From Acidimicrobiales bacterium (lineage in GTDB: Bacteria; Actinomycetota; Actinomycetes; Mycobacteriales; QHCE01), in the NCBI GenBank assembly GCA_003243955.1, contig QHCE01000007.1:1-56612 (forward strand): a DNA stretch of 56,612 nt, read 5' to 3'. The notes under the pieces were generated by a model. It was given only the letters and a program-made list of their open reading frames with translations, had not been told where the DNA came from and ran no database searches. Below are positions 1 to 8,869 of this stretch, in pieces (position 1 is the stretch's first letter; every line of letters starts with the position of its first letter). The translations under genes were made by a program, and so were the position numbers.

Positions 1-62
1 ACCCTTAAATACACAGACCCCTCGGATCCGATGAAAACGTACTTGACGGCCTGTTAACACGG

Positions 63-1226
63 TCATGACGCGGGTTTCATTACCGAGACGTAGCGCTTAC
101 GAGCGATCAGTGCTGAGGTGACAACTACGGCTGATAGTAGAGCTGCGCACGCGAACAATATTTTCGTATGCCCGGCATCGAGTAAGCGACCACCAATCGC
201 CGTTCCAGCTCCGCTGCCCAGAAACAAGGCGGAGGTCATGAGCGCGACACAGGTTGCTCTTGCTTCGGGTACCGTCGTTGTCATCCAGGTTTGCAACGAA
301 GAATGAAATGCCGCCCAGACAATGCCTAATAAAATGGCAGTAACTACCAGCGGAGCGACACCATCAATGACCGATGGAACCGCATGGGCGATTATCAGAG
401 CTGCGCCTCCAATGGCCAAGGGAATGAGCGGATTGGATGAGATCCGTTTCACCGCACGAGTTGCCGCCAACATCGATACGCCATAAGCGGCGGCAATAGC
501 TCCCGCGCTGGCAGCGCTTGGGCCGTGTTGTTCTATTACGCTCGGCAACAACGCGAACAACCCAAGAACGAGACCGCCTTCTAGGAAAGCAAACACCATC
601 ACAAGGAGCGCCCAACGTGACCGCAACACCATTCCAACACGTGCCAGAGGGTGGGCAGGGTTTGTCGTCGAGAGCAAGGTCTCTTTAGTGCCAGAAAGCT
701 GCAGCAAGGCGGCAACTGATACACCCGTTACCGCCGCGAAAAGCACTCGCCAGCTAGTGAACTCAGCGACCGCACCCGCCATGGCGGTCGCAAGTGCGCT
801 GCCAACCGCCATGGCTGCAAGCATGTCCGCGAGCGCTGCTTGCCTGCACTTTGTATCGACCGTGTCTCCAATGAACGTTATAGTTGCGGGAATTAGGGCT
901 CCAAAGGCCGCACCCGTAAGCGCCCGCGCGGTTGAGAGCAACAAAATCGAAGGTGCCATCGCTGACAGCGCACTACCCACAGCACCAACCGTTAAGCCAA
1001 TACGAATGACTCTTATTCTGCCATAGCGGTCGGACAAGACGCCCCAAACAGGTTGCGAGACGCCATAGGAGATGAAATAAGCGGTCGCCGCGGCAGCGGC
1101 TGTGGAAACCGACACCGAAAAGGTAGCGGCGAACGCGAAGAGCATCGGTCCAACAGCGAACCGATCAAAGTTGGAGAACCCGGCTACCAGCAGCATCGAA
1201 CGGGGCGGATCGTTGCGGGCGCTCAT
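63..1226 (-). CDS. MFS transporter
   Basis: A 387-residue, strongly hydrophobic protein that can hold about 12 membrane segments. Near residue 60 it carries the MFS loop 2-3 signature, here GVLSDRYGRIRVI. It should move a small molecule across the cytoplasmic membrane; the substrate cannot be read from sequence. The start is ATG at 1226. The gene is the last of a minus-strand run pyrF-pyrE-MFS, 33 bases after pyrE, so it is probably co-transcribed with the two pyrimidine genes. Efflux is more likely than uptake because the closest general resemblance is to drug-efflux-type MFS proteins, but this is inference. Codon choice looks somewhat less GC-biased than in the nuo block. Confidence 0.85.
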   Translation of the reverse strand: MSARNDPPRSMLLVAGFSNFDRFAVGPMLFAFAATFSVSVSTAAAAATAYFISYGVSQPVWGVLSDRYGRIRVIRIGLTVGAVGSALSAMAPSILLLSTARALTGAAFGALIPATITFIGDTVDTKCRQAALADMLAAMAVGSALATAMAGAVAEFTSWRVLFAAVTGVSVAALLQLSGTKETLLSTTNPAHPLARVGMVLRSRWALLVMVFAFLEGGLVLGLFALLPSVIEQHGPSAASAGAIAAAYGVSMLAATRAVKRISSNPLIPLAIGGAALIIAHAVPSVIDGVAPLVVTAILLGIVWAAFHSSLQTWMTTTVPEARATCVALMTSALFLGSGAGTAIGGRLLDAGHTKILFACAALLSAVVVTSALIARKRYVSVMKPAS

Positions 1227-1259
1227 CTCGTGACCACTAGGCTTCTGCTGGGTAAGCAG

Positions 1260-1919
1260 CTACGAAGCGGTATTCAGGCTGACGTAGCCACCCTTGCACT
1301 CCGGGTGTTCGGCCCTGTATGTGCCGCCGTGCCCAATGTTGTCGACGATCGGTGTGCCCTCCTGGCAGAGCGGGCATGCGTCGGCATCAATAGCGGCAAA
1401 GCTGACTGACGTAAGAGTTTCGAGTCTAGGAATACCGAGTTGCTGGGCGGTAACCCCGCCACGATTGCACACAACACTAGCGCCGATCACCTCCGCTCCG
1501 TGGAACTCTGCCTGCCGACAGACCTTTCGCACCGAGCCTCCGGTTGTCAGTAAGTCTTCAACGACGAGAACACGTTTGCCGTACAGCTGCTCGACGAAGC
1601 CCGCGCGTTCGAACGCAAAATCATCACCGTCCTTATCCGCCCATACCGCGCTGACATTGCGGCCAGCATCGCGGAATGCGCGACCCGACAGTACGGACAG
1701 CACAATACCTCCGACTGCGGGTGCTGCAACCGTGTCAATGCTGTCAATGCCATCAAGAAACGGTTTGATCAGGTCGACACAAATGTCAGACATTAAACCA
1801 ACGTTCGGAAAGATGATGTCGAGGTTGATGTAACCGGACCCATGCTTTCCGCTCTTGTACACGAAGTGGTGATCAAGGAATACAGCCCCGGCGCGCTCAA
1901 GTTCGGCCATGATTTCCAT
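1260..1919 (-). CDS. pyrE: orotate phosphoribosyltransferase (PyrE-like)
   Basis: Joins orotate to PRPP to give OMP in pyrimidine synthesis. The 219-residue protein has the PRPP-binding signature VVEDLLTTGGS near residue 120 and an N-terminal segment (FVYKSGKHGSGYINLD) of the kind seen in OPRTs. A C-terminal CPLC motif recalls the Thermus-type PyrE branch. The ATG overlaps the pyrF TGA by one base, which implies translational coupling and supports an orotate rather than a purine substrate. Another type I phosphoribosyltransferase activity is possible but less likely beside pyrF. Confidence 0.82.
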   Translation of the reverse strand: MEIMAELERAGAVFLDHHFVYKSGKHGSGYINLDIIFPNVGLMSDICVDLIKPFLDGIDSIDTVAAPAVGGIVLSVLSGRAFRDAGRNVSAVWADKDGDDFAFERAGFVEQLYGKRVLVVEDLLTTGGSVRKVCRQAEFHGAEVIGASVVCNRGGVTAQQLGIPRLETLTSVSFAAIDADACPLCQEGTPIVDNIGHGGTYRAEHPECKGGYVSLNTAS

Positions 1920-2677
1920 CAGTGAGCTCCCAAGGCTGCGGTGATTTCTTTTCCGATAGCGATTGCGGCGGCGCTGGGCGTGCCGATTTCTGGTGGGGGG
2001 CTCGTTATCGGCCGCCCAACAACCAAGTAAGTAGCTCCTTTACTGATTGCTTCGGCCGGCGTCATCACACGCTTTTGATCATTCGCGCAGGCCCAGCTCG
2101 GTCGAACTCCGGGAGTAACCCGAGCAAGTGCGGCCAGCTGCGGATGGGAGCTGCCGGCTTGGGCGAGTACATCGAGTTCTTGGGGAGAACAAACGATCCC
2201 AGCAACTTCCGCCTGGGCGGCAAGAACCGCGAAACGGACAACTACTTCTTCTGGTGATGCGCCAAAGATCGCTGCGCACTCCTGGGCTCCAATGCTCGTG
2301 AGCACAGTAACGGCGAGCACGTCAGTCGTGGGGTTGCTTGCGGCAACGGCGGCACGCATTGCCGCAACACCCGCGGACGCGTGAACAGTAATGAGCTGGG
2401 GATCAAAACGGGCGACCTGACGCGCACCTTCGGCGACGGTGTTGGGTATGTCGTCGAACTTCCCGTCCACAAAAAGCTGACCGCCGTGGGACCGGACGAG
2501 ATGCGCGGCCGCTTGCCAACCCGCTCCGTATCCGAGCTGATAGCCGATCTTAAACGCTCCGACATGCGGCGCAAGCTCTCGCACTAGCTCTTTGGCTATG
2601 CCGAGATCGCCCACGTCGAGCGGAACAATTATTCGGTCCTTTGGCGCTAGCTCTTTCATGCTGGGAGCTGTCTGCAT
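1919..2677 (-). CDS. pyrF: orotidine 5'-phosphate decarboxylase, group I type
   Basis: Decarboxylates OMP to UMP. The 252-residue protein reads IIVPLDVGD near the start and FVDGKFDDIPNT near residue 70, holding the D-x-K-x-x-D catalytic set, and ends with the phosphate-binding TPGVRP and VVGRPIT segments. This pattern belongs to the Bacillus/E. coli group, whereas mycobacterial PyrF is of the longer second group (family knowledge). The ATG at 2677 is used; an internal ATG at 2659, just before KELAPKDRIIVPLD, is also possible and neither has a clear ribosome site. It is divergent from the phosphatase at 2779, so the 101-base spacer must hold both promoters. Confidence 0.88.
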   Translation of the reverse strand: MQTAPSMKELAPKDRIIVPLDVGDLGIAKELVRELAPHVGAFKIGYQLGYGAGWQAAAHLVRSHGGQLFVDGKFDDIPNTVAEGARQVARFDPQLITVHASAGVAAMRAAVAASNPTTDVLAVTVLTSIGAQECAAIFGASPEEVVVRFAVLAAQAEVAGIVCSPQELDVLAQAGSSHPQLAALARVTPGVRPSWACANDQKRVMTPAEAISKGATYLVVGRPITSPPPEIGTPSAAAIAIGKEITAALGAH

Positions 2678-2778
2678 CGCATAGCTGAAGCTTATCCAAA
2701 CTACCAGCTCGGCACACCGTCGCCGTTAAATAAGCCCGCGACTAACTCATCACTACGGGCAGAACTAAGCTCTACAGT

Positions 2779-3486
2779 GTGGCACACCAAGATTCAGAGC
2801 TCACCGTGGTGCATATGGTTCGGCATGGCGAGGTATACAACCCGGAGAAGATTCTGTACGGCCGGGCGCCGGGTTTTCGGCTCAGTGATCGTGGCACGCG
2901 GATGGCTGAAGCGGCTGGGGAGTACCTATCTAAACTCTCCGCTGAGCGGCCCATCACCCACATGGTGTCTAGTCCGTTGGAGCGGGCGGCGCAAACCGCC
3001 GCGGCGATTAGCCAGCGGTTAGACCTGCAGTTCACCACCGACGAACGCTTGCTGGAGTCGCAGAACATTTTCGCCGGTCGCAAATTGCGTCGCCGGGATC
3101 TATTCGCTAACGCTCACCGGCTCTACAACCCGTTCCGGCCGTCATGGGATGAGGCCTACGCCAGTGTCGCGGCCCGGATGGCCGAAGCTGTGCGCAGCGC
3201 GCGCCAGGCCGCGGCCGGAGCCGCGGCGGTGCTGGTAAGTCATCAGCTTCCAATCTGGATTGTGCGGCGTCACCTGTCCGGGCTGCGGTTGTGGCACTCG
3301 CCATCGCGCCGGCAGTGCGCACTGGGCAGCGTGACCTCGTTCACGTTCGGCAGCGATGAAGACAGCGACGGTATTCTCACCGCCATCGACTACCACGTTC
3401 CCGCTCCGGATCTGGTGGCTGCCGCGCTCGTCGAGGATCGGGCCGCGGGAGTCATGTCCGCACGCGCTAAACCGGTCGCGCGATGA
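2779..3486 (+). CDS. histidine phosphatase family protein (phosphoglycerate mutase-like)
   Basis: A 235-residue member of the histidine phosphatase superfamily. The catalytic RHG motif is at residues 15-17 (MVRHGEVYNP), the second arginine lies in SSPLERAAQTA, and the second histidine in VLVSHQLPIW. The substrate is unknown. The gene starts with GTG at 2779 and ends in a four-base ATGA overlap with resA. In mycobacteria a phosphatase of this kind also precedes the ResA/CcdA/ResB/CcsA genes, so the linkage is conserved, but a part in cytochrome maturation has not been inferred from sequence. Confidence 0.85.
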   Translation: MAHQDSELTVVHMVRHGEVYNPEKILYGRAPGFRLSDRGTRMAEAAGEYLSKLSAERPITHMVSSPLERAAQTAAAISQRLDLQFTTDERLLESQNIFAGRKLRRRDLFANAHRLYNPFRPSWDEAYASVAARMAEAVRSARQAAAGAAAVLVSHQLPIWIVRRHLSGLRLWHSPSRRQCALGSVTSFTFGSDEDSDGILTAIDYHVPAPDLVAAALVEDRAAGVMSARAKPVAR

Positions 3487-4142
3487 GCCGCGGCTGGCGC
3501 GTATCGCTGTTGCGTCTACGAACTCGGCAAAACAGCGAATTTTCAGCCGGAAAACAACAGAACCGTCGAGTTCGTCGACGGATTGCGGTCATGGCTTGCT
3601 TAGGTTTGCTGCTGGCGGGCTGCGCTAACGGTCATGACGCGGTAGACCAGTCAGCAGGTACTGCGCAACGGTTTGTCTCCGGCGACGGCACACTCACGCA
3701 GTATCCGCGCGGAGCTCGTCCGATTGCCCCGACTGTCACTGGAGATTTGGTGAGCGGGGGAAAGTTTTCGCTGGCCAGCTACCGCGGATCGATGGCAGTC
3801 CTGAACTTCTGGGGATCGTGGTGCGCGCCATGCCGCGCGGAAATCATCCACCTGGTAGAGGTCGCCGACACCACCAAAGACCTCGGGGTGCGGTTTGTGG
3901 GCGTGAATGTGCGGGATTCCCGAGATAAAGCGGCCGCGTTTGACCGGGCACACCAGGTGCCCTATCCCAGCCTGTTCGACCCGGCCGGCCGGGTGGCACT
4001 GGCATTCCGAGACACCCCACCCAATGCCATTCCCGCCACAATCGTGATCGACCGCGAGGGGCGGGTTGCCGCCGTGTTCCGTAAACCGCTCGTAGTTCAC
4101 GAACTACGACCCGTGGTGACAAAGATCGCAGCGGAGAACTAG
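3483..4142 (+). CDS. resA: thioredoxin-like lipoprotein for cytochrome c maturation (ResA/TlpA type)
   Basis: A 219-residue exported thiol-disulfide oxidoreductase. After a basic N-terminus and a hydrophobic stretch it has a lipobox, LLLAGC, near residues 42-47, so it should be a lipid-anchored protein outside the membrane. The redox site WCAPC is near residue 118 in a thioredoxin fold, with the cis-proline region NAIPATIVID downstream. It is expected to reduce apocytochrome c cysteines using electrons passed on by CcdA. Its ATG overlaps the stop of the upstream phosphatase by four bases. The first 35 or so residues before the hydrophobic stretch are unusually long for a lipoprotein signal, so a later start is possible. 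Confidence 0.88.
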   Translation: MSRGWRVSLLRLRTRQNSEFSAGKQQNRRVRRRIAVMACLGLLLAGCANGHDAVDQSAGTAQRFVSGDGTLTQYPRGARPIAPTVTGDLVSGGKFSLASYRGSMAVLNFWGSWCAPCRAEIIHLVEVADTTKDLGVRFVGVNVRDSRDKAAAFDRAHQVPYPSLFDPAGRVALAFRDTPPNAIPATIVIDREGRVAAVFRKPLVVHELRPVVTKIAAEN

Positions 4143-4148
4143 TAATGC

Positions 4149-4167
4149 TTAGTGAGGCTTGCCTAAG
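4149..4167 (+). promoter_or_regulatory. probable DtxR/IdeR iron box before the VIT gene
   Basis: The 19 bases beginning TTAGTGAGGC and ending TTGCCTAAG carry the AGGCT and CCTAA blocks and the outer TTAG/CTAAG arms of the DtxR/IdeR operator consensus. They sit 18 bases before the ATG at 4185. A -10-like TAGATACT follows at once, and no ribosome site is visible, so transcription probably starts at or very near the ATG, giving a leaderless mRNA. The site agrees with an iron-transporter product. Whether the regulator represses or activates here is not visible; a box this close to the -10 would suit repression. Confidence 0.6.
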
Positions 4168-4184
4168 TTAGATACTGTAGCCGC

Positions 4185-5129
4185 ATGAAGCCGTGGGTAC
4201 CCTGCACTTGGCGACCGCGTGCGCAACTGCGCGAACGGCTGGCCGTCATCGCCAAGCTCGGTAAAAAACTGAGCGACAACCCCCGAGAATGGCTGCGGGC
4301 CGGTGTTTTCGGCGGCATGGATGGAATGTCTAGCACTGCGGGCTTGATTGCGGGCATGGACGTCGGCGGGGCCACACCGTCAACCGTTCTTTTTACCGCG
4401 GTAGCGGCTGGCGTTGCCGGGGCAGGTTCGATGGGCGGAGGGGAGTACGTTTCGGTAAAGACCGATAACGAACGCCTAGTACAGCAGGTGCAAGAGGCGG
4501 AGAAGCTCGAGAAGCGCTTTAAGAGCAATCCTGGGAAAGTTATTGCGGAGACAGCCCGTCTGTTGATAGAGAAAAACTCCCTCACGGAAGAAGCGGCCCA
4601 AGCACAGGCCGAAGCGTTGTGGAAAAATCCGAAATTTGCCGCAGGTTCACACGTTGCATGGGAGCACGGCGAGTTCGCGGGGAATCCAGTAAAACCACTC
4701 AACGCCGCAGGGTCGTCTTTCGTGGCTTTCGGTACTGGATCTTTGCTGCCGGTACTTCCTTACATCGCTGCTACCAACGGAGTGCTCCCCGCCGCCGCGG
4801 CGTTGCCGCTTGCCCTCGCCGCAGGCGGCGCCGGTTTGTTAGGCGCGGGCGCTTTTGCCAGCTTATTCTCCGACCGTCAATGGTGGAAACACGGGCGACG
4901 TCAACTAGCCGTGGGTGGAACCTCGGCGGGACTGTCCTCCGCCGCTATGGGACTCACAACGATCTCGGGCACCACCCTCGCGGATGTCGCCCCGGCCGCA
5001 GCTATCGCCTCGGGGATTGGCGCGGCCGTGATTGCTGGATATCGCCGGCTCAAACACCGCCGGCAACCTTCGAGCCGCTCCAGCAGTGGACCCGGCACTA
5101 ACCGCGATACCGGGGCGCCGCCCCGCTGA
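4185..5129 (+). CDS. VIT1/CCC1 family iron/manganese transporter
   Basis: A 314-residue membrane protein of the vacuolar iron transporter family, which moves Fe2+ or Mn2+ out of the cytosol. The family N-terminal segment is present as REWLRAGVFGGMDGMSSTAG near residues 37-56, followed by a helix, then GSMGGGEYVSVKTDNE and a charged cytoplasmic metal-binding region rich in Glu, Gln and Lys, then three hydrophobic helices near the C-terminus. It has its own promoter with a probable iron box and lies between resA and ccdA, splitting genes that usually travel together. The tail after about residue 290 is Arg/Ser-rich and probably cytosolic. No ribosome site precedes the ATG. Confidence 0.85.
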   Translation: MKPWVPCTWRPRAQLRERLAVIAKLGKKLSDNPREWLRAGVFGGMDGMSSTAGLIAGMDVGGATPSTVLFTAVAAGVAGAGSMGGGEYVSVKTDNERLVQQVQEAEKLEKRFKSNPGKVIAETARLLIEKNSLTEEAAQAQAEALWKNPKFAAGSHVAWEHGEFAGNPVKPLNAAGSSFVAFGTGSLLPVLPYIAATNGVLPAAAALPLALAAGGAGLLGAGAFASLFSDRQWWKHGRRQLAVGGTSAGLSSAAMGLTTISGTTLADVAPAAAIASGIGAAVIAGYRRLKHRRQPSSRSSSGPGTNRDTGAPPR

Positions 5130-5156
5130 AGAGCTGTTGACCCTCGCGGTGTCAGA

Positions 5157-5993
5157 ATGCCGGAGTGGTTCTTACCCTTGTATTGTCGCTGCTCCGTGCC
5201 ACTCGCTAACGGAGCCGCCGACGCCGCGACGCACGGGCCTCTCCTGATCGCCCTGGCGGTAAGTGTGCTTGCTGGGATGGTCAGTTTCGCCTCTCCGTGT
5301 GTGCTGCCGCTGGTGCCCGGCTACCTCTCCTATGTCGCTGGGTTGAGCGGGGCCGACGTTGAGCAGACCCGAGCCTCGGAAGATTCGCGGCGCCGCCGCG
5401 GGTTTCTTCGTTCGCTGAGCTCACCAACTGTGCTCGGCACGTTGCTATTCATCGCCGGCTTCGCCACAGTCTTCACGCTGCTCGGCGCCGCTTTCGGTGA
5501 GGCCGGGCGTTGGTTGCTGGCCTATCAGCCGGTCATCGAGGCAGTGGTAGGTGCGCTAGTGCTACTGATGGGGCTGGCGTTTCTCGGCTGGATTCCTGGG
5601 CTGAGCCGCGAGCTTCGCCTACGCACACTGCCAACAGCTGGTCTCGCCGGTGCTCCAGTGTTGGGTGCCGTGTTCGCGCTCGGATGGACTCCTTGCTTGG
5701 GTCCAACCCTCGCCGCGGTGCAGGGGCTGTCCTTCGTGGAAGGCTCGGCCACCCGCGGCGCGGTGCTTTCAGCAGCCTATGCGTTGGGGCTCGGCATCCC
5801 GTTTCTATGCTGCGCTTTGGGTTTCCGCTGGTTTGCGATCTCTATTGGCTGGCTGCGTAGGCACGCGGGCTGGGTACGCTGGATCGGTGGCGGTCTGCTG
5901 GTAATAGTAGGCGCACTGCTGCTTAGTGGCTTATGGAATGACGCCGTGATCTGGCTCCGCGGCTACGTTGGCGTGGGTGAGATTGGAATTTGA
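5157..5993 (+). CDS. ccdA: cytochrome c biogenesis protein CcdA
   Basis: A 278-residue polytopic membrane protein that carries electrons from cytosolic thioredoxin to extracytoplasmic ResA. The first conserved cysteine is in FASPCVLPLVPGYLS near residues 47-61 and the second in ALGWTPCLGPTLAAVQ near residue 180; these are the redox pair of the family. About six hydrophobic segments are visible. The start at 5157 adds a poorly conserved N-terminus; a GTG at 5196 (before PLANGAADAATHG) would give the usual length and cannot be excluded. The stop TGA overlaps the resB ATG. Confidence 0.9.
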   Translation: MPEWFLPLYCRCSVPLANGAADAATHGPLLIALAVSVLAGMVSFASPCVLPLVPGYLSYVAGLSGADVEQTRASEDSRRRRGFLRSLSSPTVLGTLLFIAGFATVFTLLGAAFGEAGRWLLAYQPVIEAVVGALVLLMGLAFLGWIPGLSRELRLRTLPTAGLAGAPVLGAVFALGWTPCLGPTLAAVQGLSFVEGSATRGAVLSAAYALGLGIPFLCCALGFRWFAISIGWLRRHAGWVRWIGGGLLVIVGALLLSGLWNDAVIWLRGYVGVGEIGI

Positions 5994-7609
5994 TGCGAGT
6001 TTCAAGCGTGATGCACGTAAAGATACTGGGCAGACTGGCGTTGCAAGGCCGCCAGCTCTGGGGCCAGCTGGTTAGCATGCGCACCGCCCTGGTGCTGCTG
6101 TTTCTGCTGGCCATTGCCGCCATCCCCGGCGCCACTTTTCCGCAACGCGCCCTTAACCCCGCAAAAGTCACCCGGTACTACAACGACCATCCCACGCTTG
6201 CCCCGATCCTGGATCGGCTCTGGGGCTTTGATGTTTTCGCCTCGCCGTGGTTCGCCGCGATCTACCTCCTGCTGTTCATCTCACTCACCGGGTGCTTGAT
6301 CTCGCGGATACGTGTGCATTTACTGCCCCTGATCCTCGGGCCGCCGAAGGTACCAGCCCAGCTGAGCAAACTCCCGCTGTATGCTGTGCTGGATACGTCG
6401 GCGCAGACGCCGGAGGCCACGGCGAGTTCGGTGCTGGCAGCGCTGCGGAGGCTGCATTGGCGGCGGATACGGCAGCGCATCCACGGCGAGGCTGAAGGCG
6501 CTGCCGAAATCACGCTGTCGGCCGAACGTGGCCAGCTGCGAGAACTCGGTAATCTGGTCTTTCATTTCGCGTTGGTAGTAGTGCTGATCGGTGTCGCGGT
6601 CGGTTCGCTGTGGGGATGGAAAGGCGGCGCGCTGATCGTGGAAGGCGGCCAGTTCTGCAACGCCGTGCAGTCTTACGACCAGTTCAGTCCCGGACGTTTA
6701 GTCAAAGACGAGGGCATTACCCCGTTTTGTGTGTCATTGCGGAAATTCCACGCCTCCTACTTGCCCAACGGTCAGCCGGTGAATTACTCAGCGCAGCTGC
6801 GCTATACGGATGGGGCAGCGGCCGGGCAGCGCGAGCCGCGCCACCCTTACACGTTGGAAGTGAACCATCCGTTGCGCATGGATGGTGCCGGCATGTTTCT
6901 GATCAACCACGGCTATGCCCCCGTCCTGCGTTACACCGACCGTTACGGCACCGTGTTTGAGAGTCCCACCCCGTTCCTTCCCCGGGATTCGGCGCTGCGC
7001 AGCGAGGGCGTGGTGGTACTTCCCGACGCTAACCAGGACCCGGCCACACGAAAGCGAACTCGCAACTCTGAGGTTGCGTTTGAGGGCTTGTACGTGCCCA
7101 CGGCTGGTTCGATACCGCCGTTTGTTCGTTCGCTATATCCGGCCCGAGGCAACGAAGGAATCACGTTGTTGGCCTACCGGGGCAACACTGGACTGGATTC
7201 GGGTGTGCCGCGCTCGGTGTATTCGCTGGACCAAAGCCGAGTAAGTTCCGGTGATTTGAAACTCCTTGGTTCGAAGTTTCTGCGCCCGGGCCAGAGCTGG
7301 AAACTTGACGATGGTTCACAGGTGGAATTCGTCGGCTCTAAGCAGTGGATGAGTGTGGAAGTCTCCCATGATCCGGGCCGGCTTACCGCGTTGACCGGAG
7401 CGGTGGCGATGGTGCTGGGGCTGCTGGTGTCCCTATTCACCCGTCGTCGACGGCTCTTCGTCCGGCTACGCCCCACCACCGGTGGTACCCGGGTGGAGCT
7501 TGCTGGTCTGACCCGTGCAGACTCCGAGGCATTCGCTGCCGAGTTCGATCGGATCGAAGGAGCCATACGCAATGCGGTTTCGGCTGAACCCACGGATAAT
7601 AAGGAGTAG
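5993..7609 (+). CDS. resB: cytochrome c biogenesis protein ResB (Ccs1)
   Basis: One half of the system II cytochrome c synthase, working with CcsB to bring haem to apocytochrome outside the membrane. The protein has 538 residues, with hydrophobic segments near residues 25-45 (ALVLLFLLAIAAIPGATFPQ), near 85-105 and near 190, a long extracytoplasmic domain, and a last segment around 460-480, as expected of ResB. The ATG at 5993 shares one base with the ccdA stop (TGATG), so the upstream TTG at 5990 is not needed. It is followed two bases after its stop by ccsB. Confidence 0.9.
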   Translation: MRVSSVMHVKILGRLALQGRQLWGQLVSMRTALVLLFLLAIAAIPGATFPQRALNPAKVTRYYNDHPTLAPILDRLWGFDVFASPWFAAIYLLLFISLTGCLISRIRVHLLPLILGPPKVPAQLSKLPLYAVLDTSAQTPEATASSVLAALRRLHWRRIRQRIHGEAEGAAEITLSAERGQLRELGNLVFHFALVVVLIGVAVGSLWGWKGGALIVEGGQFCNAVQSYDQFSPGRLVKDEGITPFCVSLRKFHASYLPNGQPVNYSAQLRYTDGAAAGQREPRHPYTLEVNHPLRMDGAGMFLINHGYAPVLRYTDRYGTVFESPTPFLPRDSALRSEGVVVLPDANQDPATRKRTRNSEVAFEGLYVPTAGSIPPFVRSLYPARGNEGITLLAYRGNTGLDSGVPRSVYSLDQSRVSSGDLKLLGSKFLRPGQSWKLDDGSQVEFVGSKQWMSVEVSHDPGRLTALTGAVAMVLGLLVSLFTRRRRLFVRLRPTTGGTRVELAGLTRADSEAFAAEFDRIEGAIRNAVSAEPTDNKE

Positions 7610-7611
7610 GC

Positions 7612-8649
7612 ATGCCCATCGATCAGAGTCTTGCGGATGTGTCCAACACTTTCTTCTTGTGGACCATCGTGGCCTACACGGTGGCTATGAGCTGCTATGC
7701 GATCGAGTACGCATTTGGTACGCGTGGTGCGGTCGCGGCTGCCGCTCGTAGTTCGGCCGCGCCCGTTCGGCAGCGCGAGCTCGTCGGTGTGGCCCCCGGC
7801 GGACCGGCCACAACCCCCACGCCGCCGGAGCCACCAGACGAACTGGAGACGGCTGCACCGGGGCTACGGTCGGACGCCAACCGAGTTCTGGGTGGTATCG
7901 CGGTGGCGGCTACGTTCTTAGGCTTCGCGCTTGCGCTGACATCGTTAGTTACCCGTGGCGTGTCAGTGGGCCGCGTGCCATGGGGCAACATGTACGAGTT
8001 CGTCTGCCTTGCGTGCCTGGTAGGCGTGCTGTGCTGGCTGATTGTGATCATCCGCCGGCCTCAGCTGCGCCACTTGGGGCTGTTCGTACTGTTGCCAGTG
8101 GTGCTGCTGCTCGGGCTGGCCGGCACGGTACTCTACGCCGAGGCGGCTCCCCTGGTTCCAGCGCTGAACTCCGTCTGGCTGAAGATTCATGTCAGCGCGG
8201 CCGCAACCTCCAGCGGTATTTTCCTATTTGGATTTGTCTGCGCGGTGCTGTATCTGCTTCGGCAGGGTTACGACGCGCGAATCGCTGAGGGCCGTGTGGT
8301 GAAGTTTCCGTTTACGCTTGCACCCAGGCTTCCGGTCGCGGAGAGTTTGGAGCGTCTGACGTTTCGCGTTCACGCGCTCGCTTTCCCGTTGTGGACGTTC
8401 GCGGTGATCGCCGGTGCGATTTGGGCTGAAGCCGCCTGGACTCGGTACTGGGGATGGGATCCGAAGGAGACGTGGGCTTTCATCTCCTGGGTGGTGTACG
8501 CCGCGTACTTACATGCTCGCGCCACCGCAGGTTGGTGGGGCAAGCGAGCCACATTCATTGTGGTGTTGGGCTGGGCAACCATGATGGTGAATCTGTTCGT
8601 CATCAACTTGGTGCAAACTGGGCTGCACTCTTACGCGGGGGTGAATTAG
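7612..8649 (+). CDS. ccsB: cytochrome c synthase subunit CcsB (CcsA/ResC)
   Basis: The 345-residue partner of ResB. It carries the haem-handling WWD-type motif WGWDPKETWAFISWVVYA near residue 280, with conserved histidines in KIHVSAA, RVHALAFP and LHSYAG. About eight membrane segments can be seen. Residues 40-80 form a Pro/Ala-rich soluble loop that is longer than in many homologues. AAGGAG seven bases or so before the ATG is the ribosome site and lies within the end of resB. It is the last gene of the maturation cluster; the 220 bases that follow contain no recognisable gene. Confidence 0.93.
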   Translation: MPIDQSLADVSNTFFLWTIVAYTVAMSCYAIEYAFGTRGAVAAAARSSAAPVRQRELVGVAPGGPATTPTPPEPPDELETAAPGLRSDANRVLGGIAVAATFLGFALALTSLVTRGVSVGRVPWGNMYEFVCLACLVGVLCWLIVIIRRPQLRHLGLFVLLPVVLLLGLAGTVLYAEAAPLVPALNSVWLKIHVSAAATSSGIFLFGFVCAVLYLLRQGYDARIAEGRVVKFPFTLAPRLPVAESLERLTFRVHALAFPLWTFAVIAGAIWAEAAWTRYWGWDPKETWAFISWVVYAAYLHARATAGWWGKRATFIVVLGWATMMVNLFVINLVQTGLHSYAGVN

Positions 8650-8869
8650 AAGCTGACGCGGGGGTAGAAGTTGCCCATCTAGGCAGTTGAATTGCATCAG
8701 CAGCACTTTCCATGGCACCTTCGGGTCATTGCGGTGGCCGTTCGGTGGGTTAGGGGGATAGGCAGGCAGCCCACCCGCCGCCGCAAACGGCCGGTATCGA
8801 GTGGTAAATCTGGACATAAACGCCCCAAACATGCCCACTTCTACACTTTCGGGTCCTAGCATTTGTGGA

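Noticed and set aside
8650-8869. Regulatory RNA before the NlpC/P60 gene
   Set aside because: Some complementary GC-rich words exist, but nothing beyond what is expected at this base composition.
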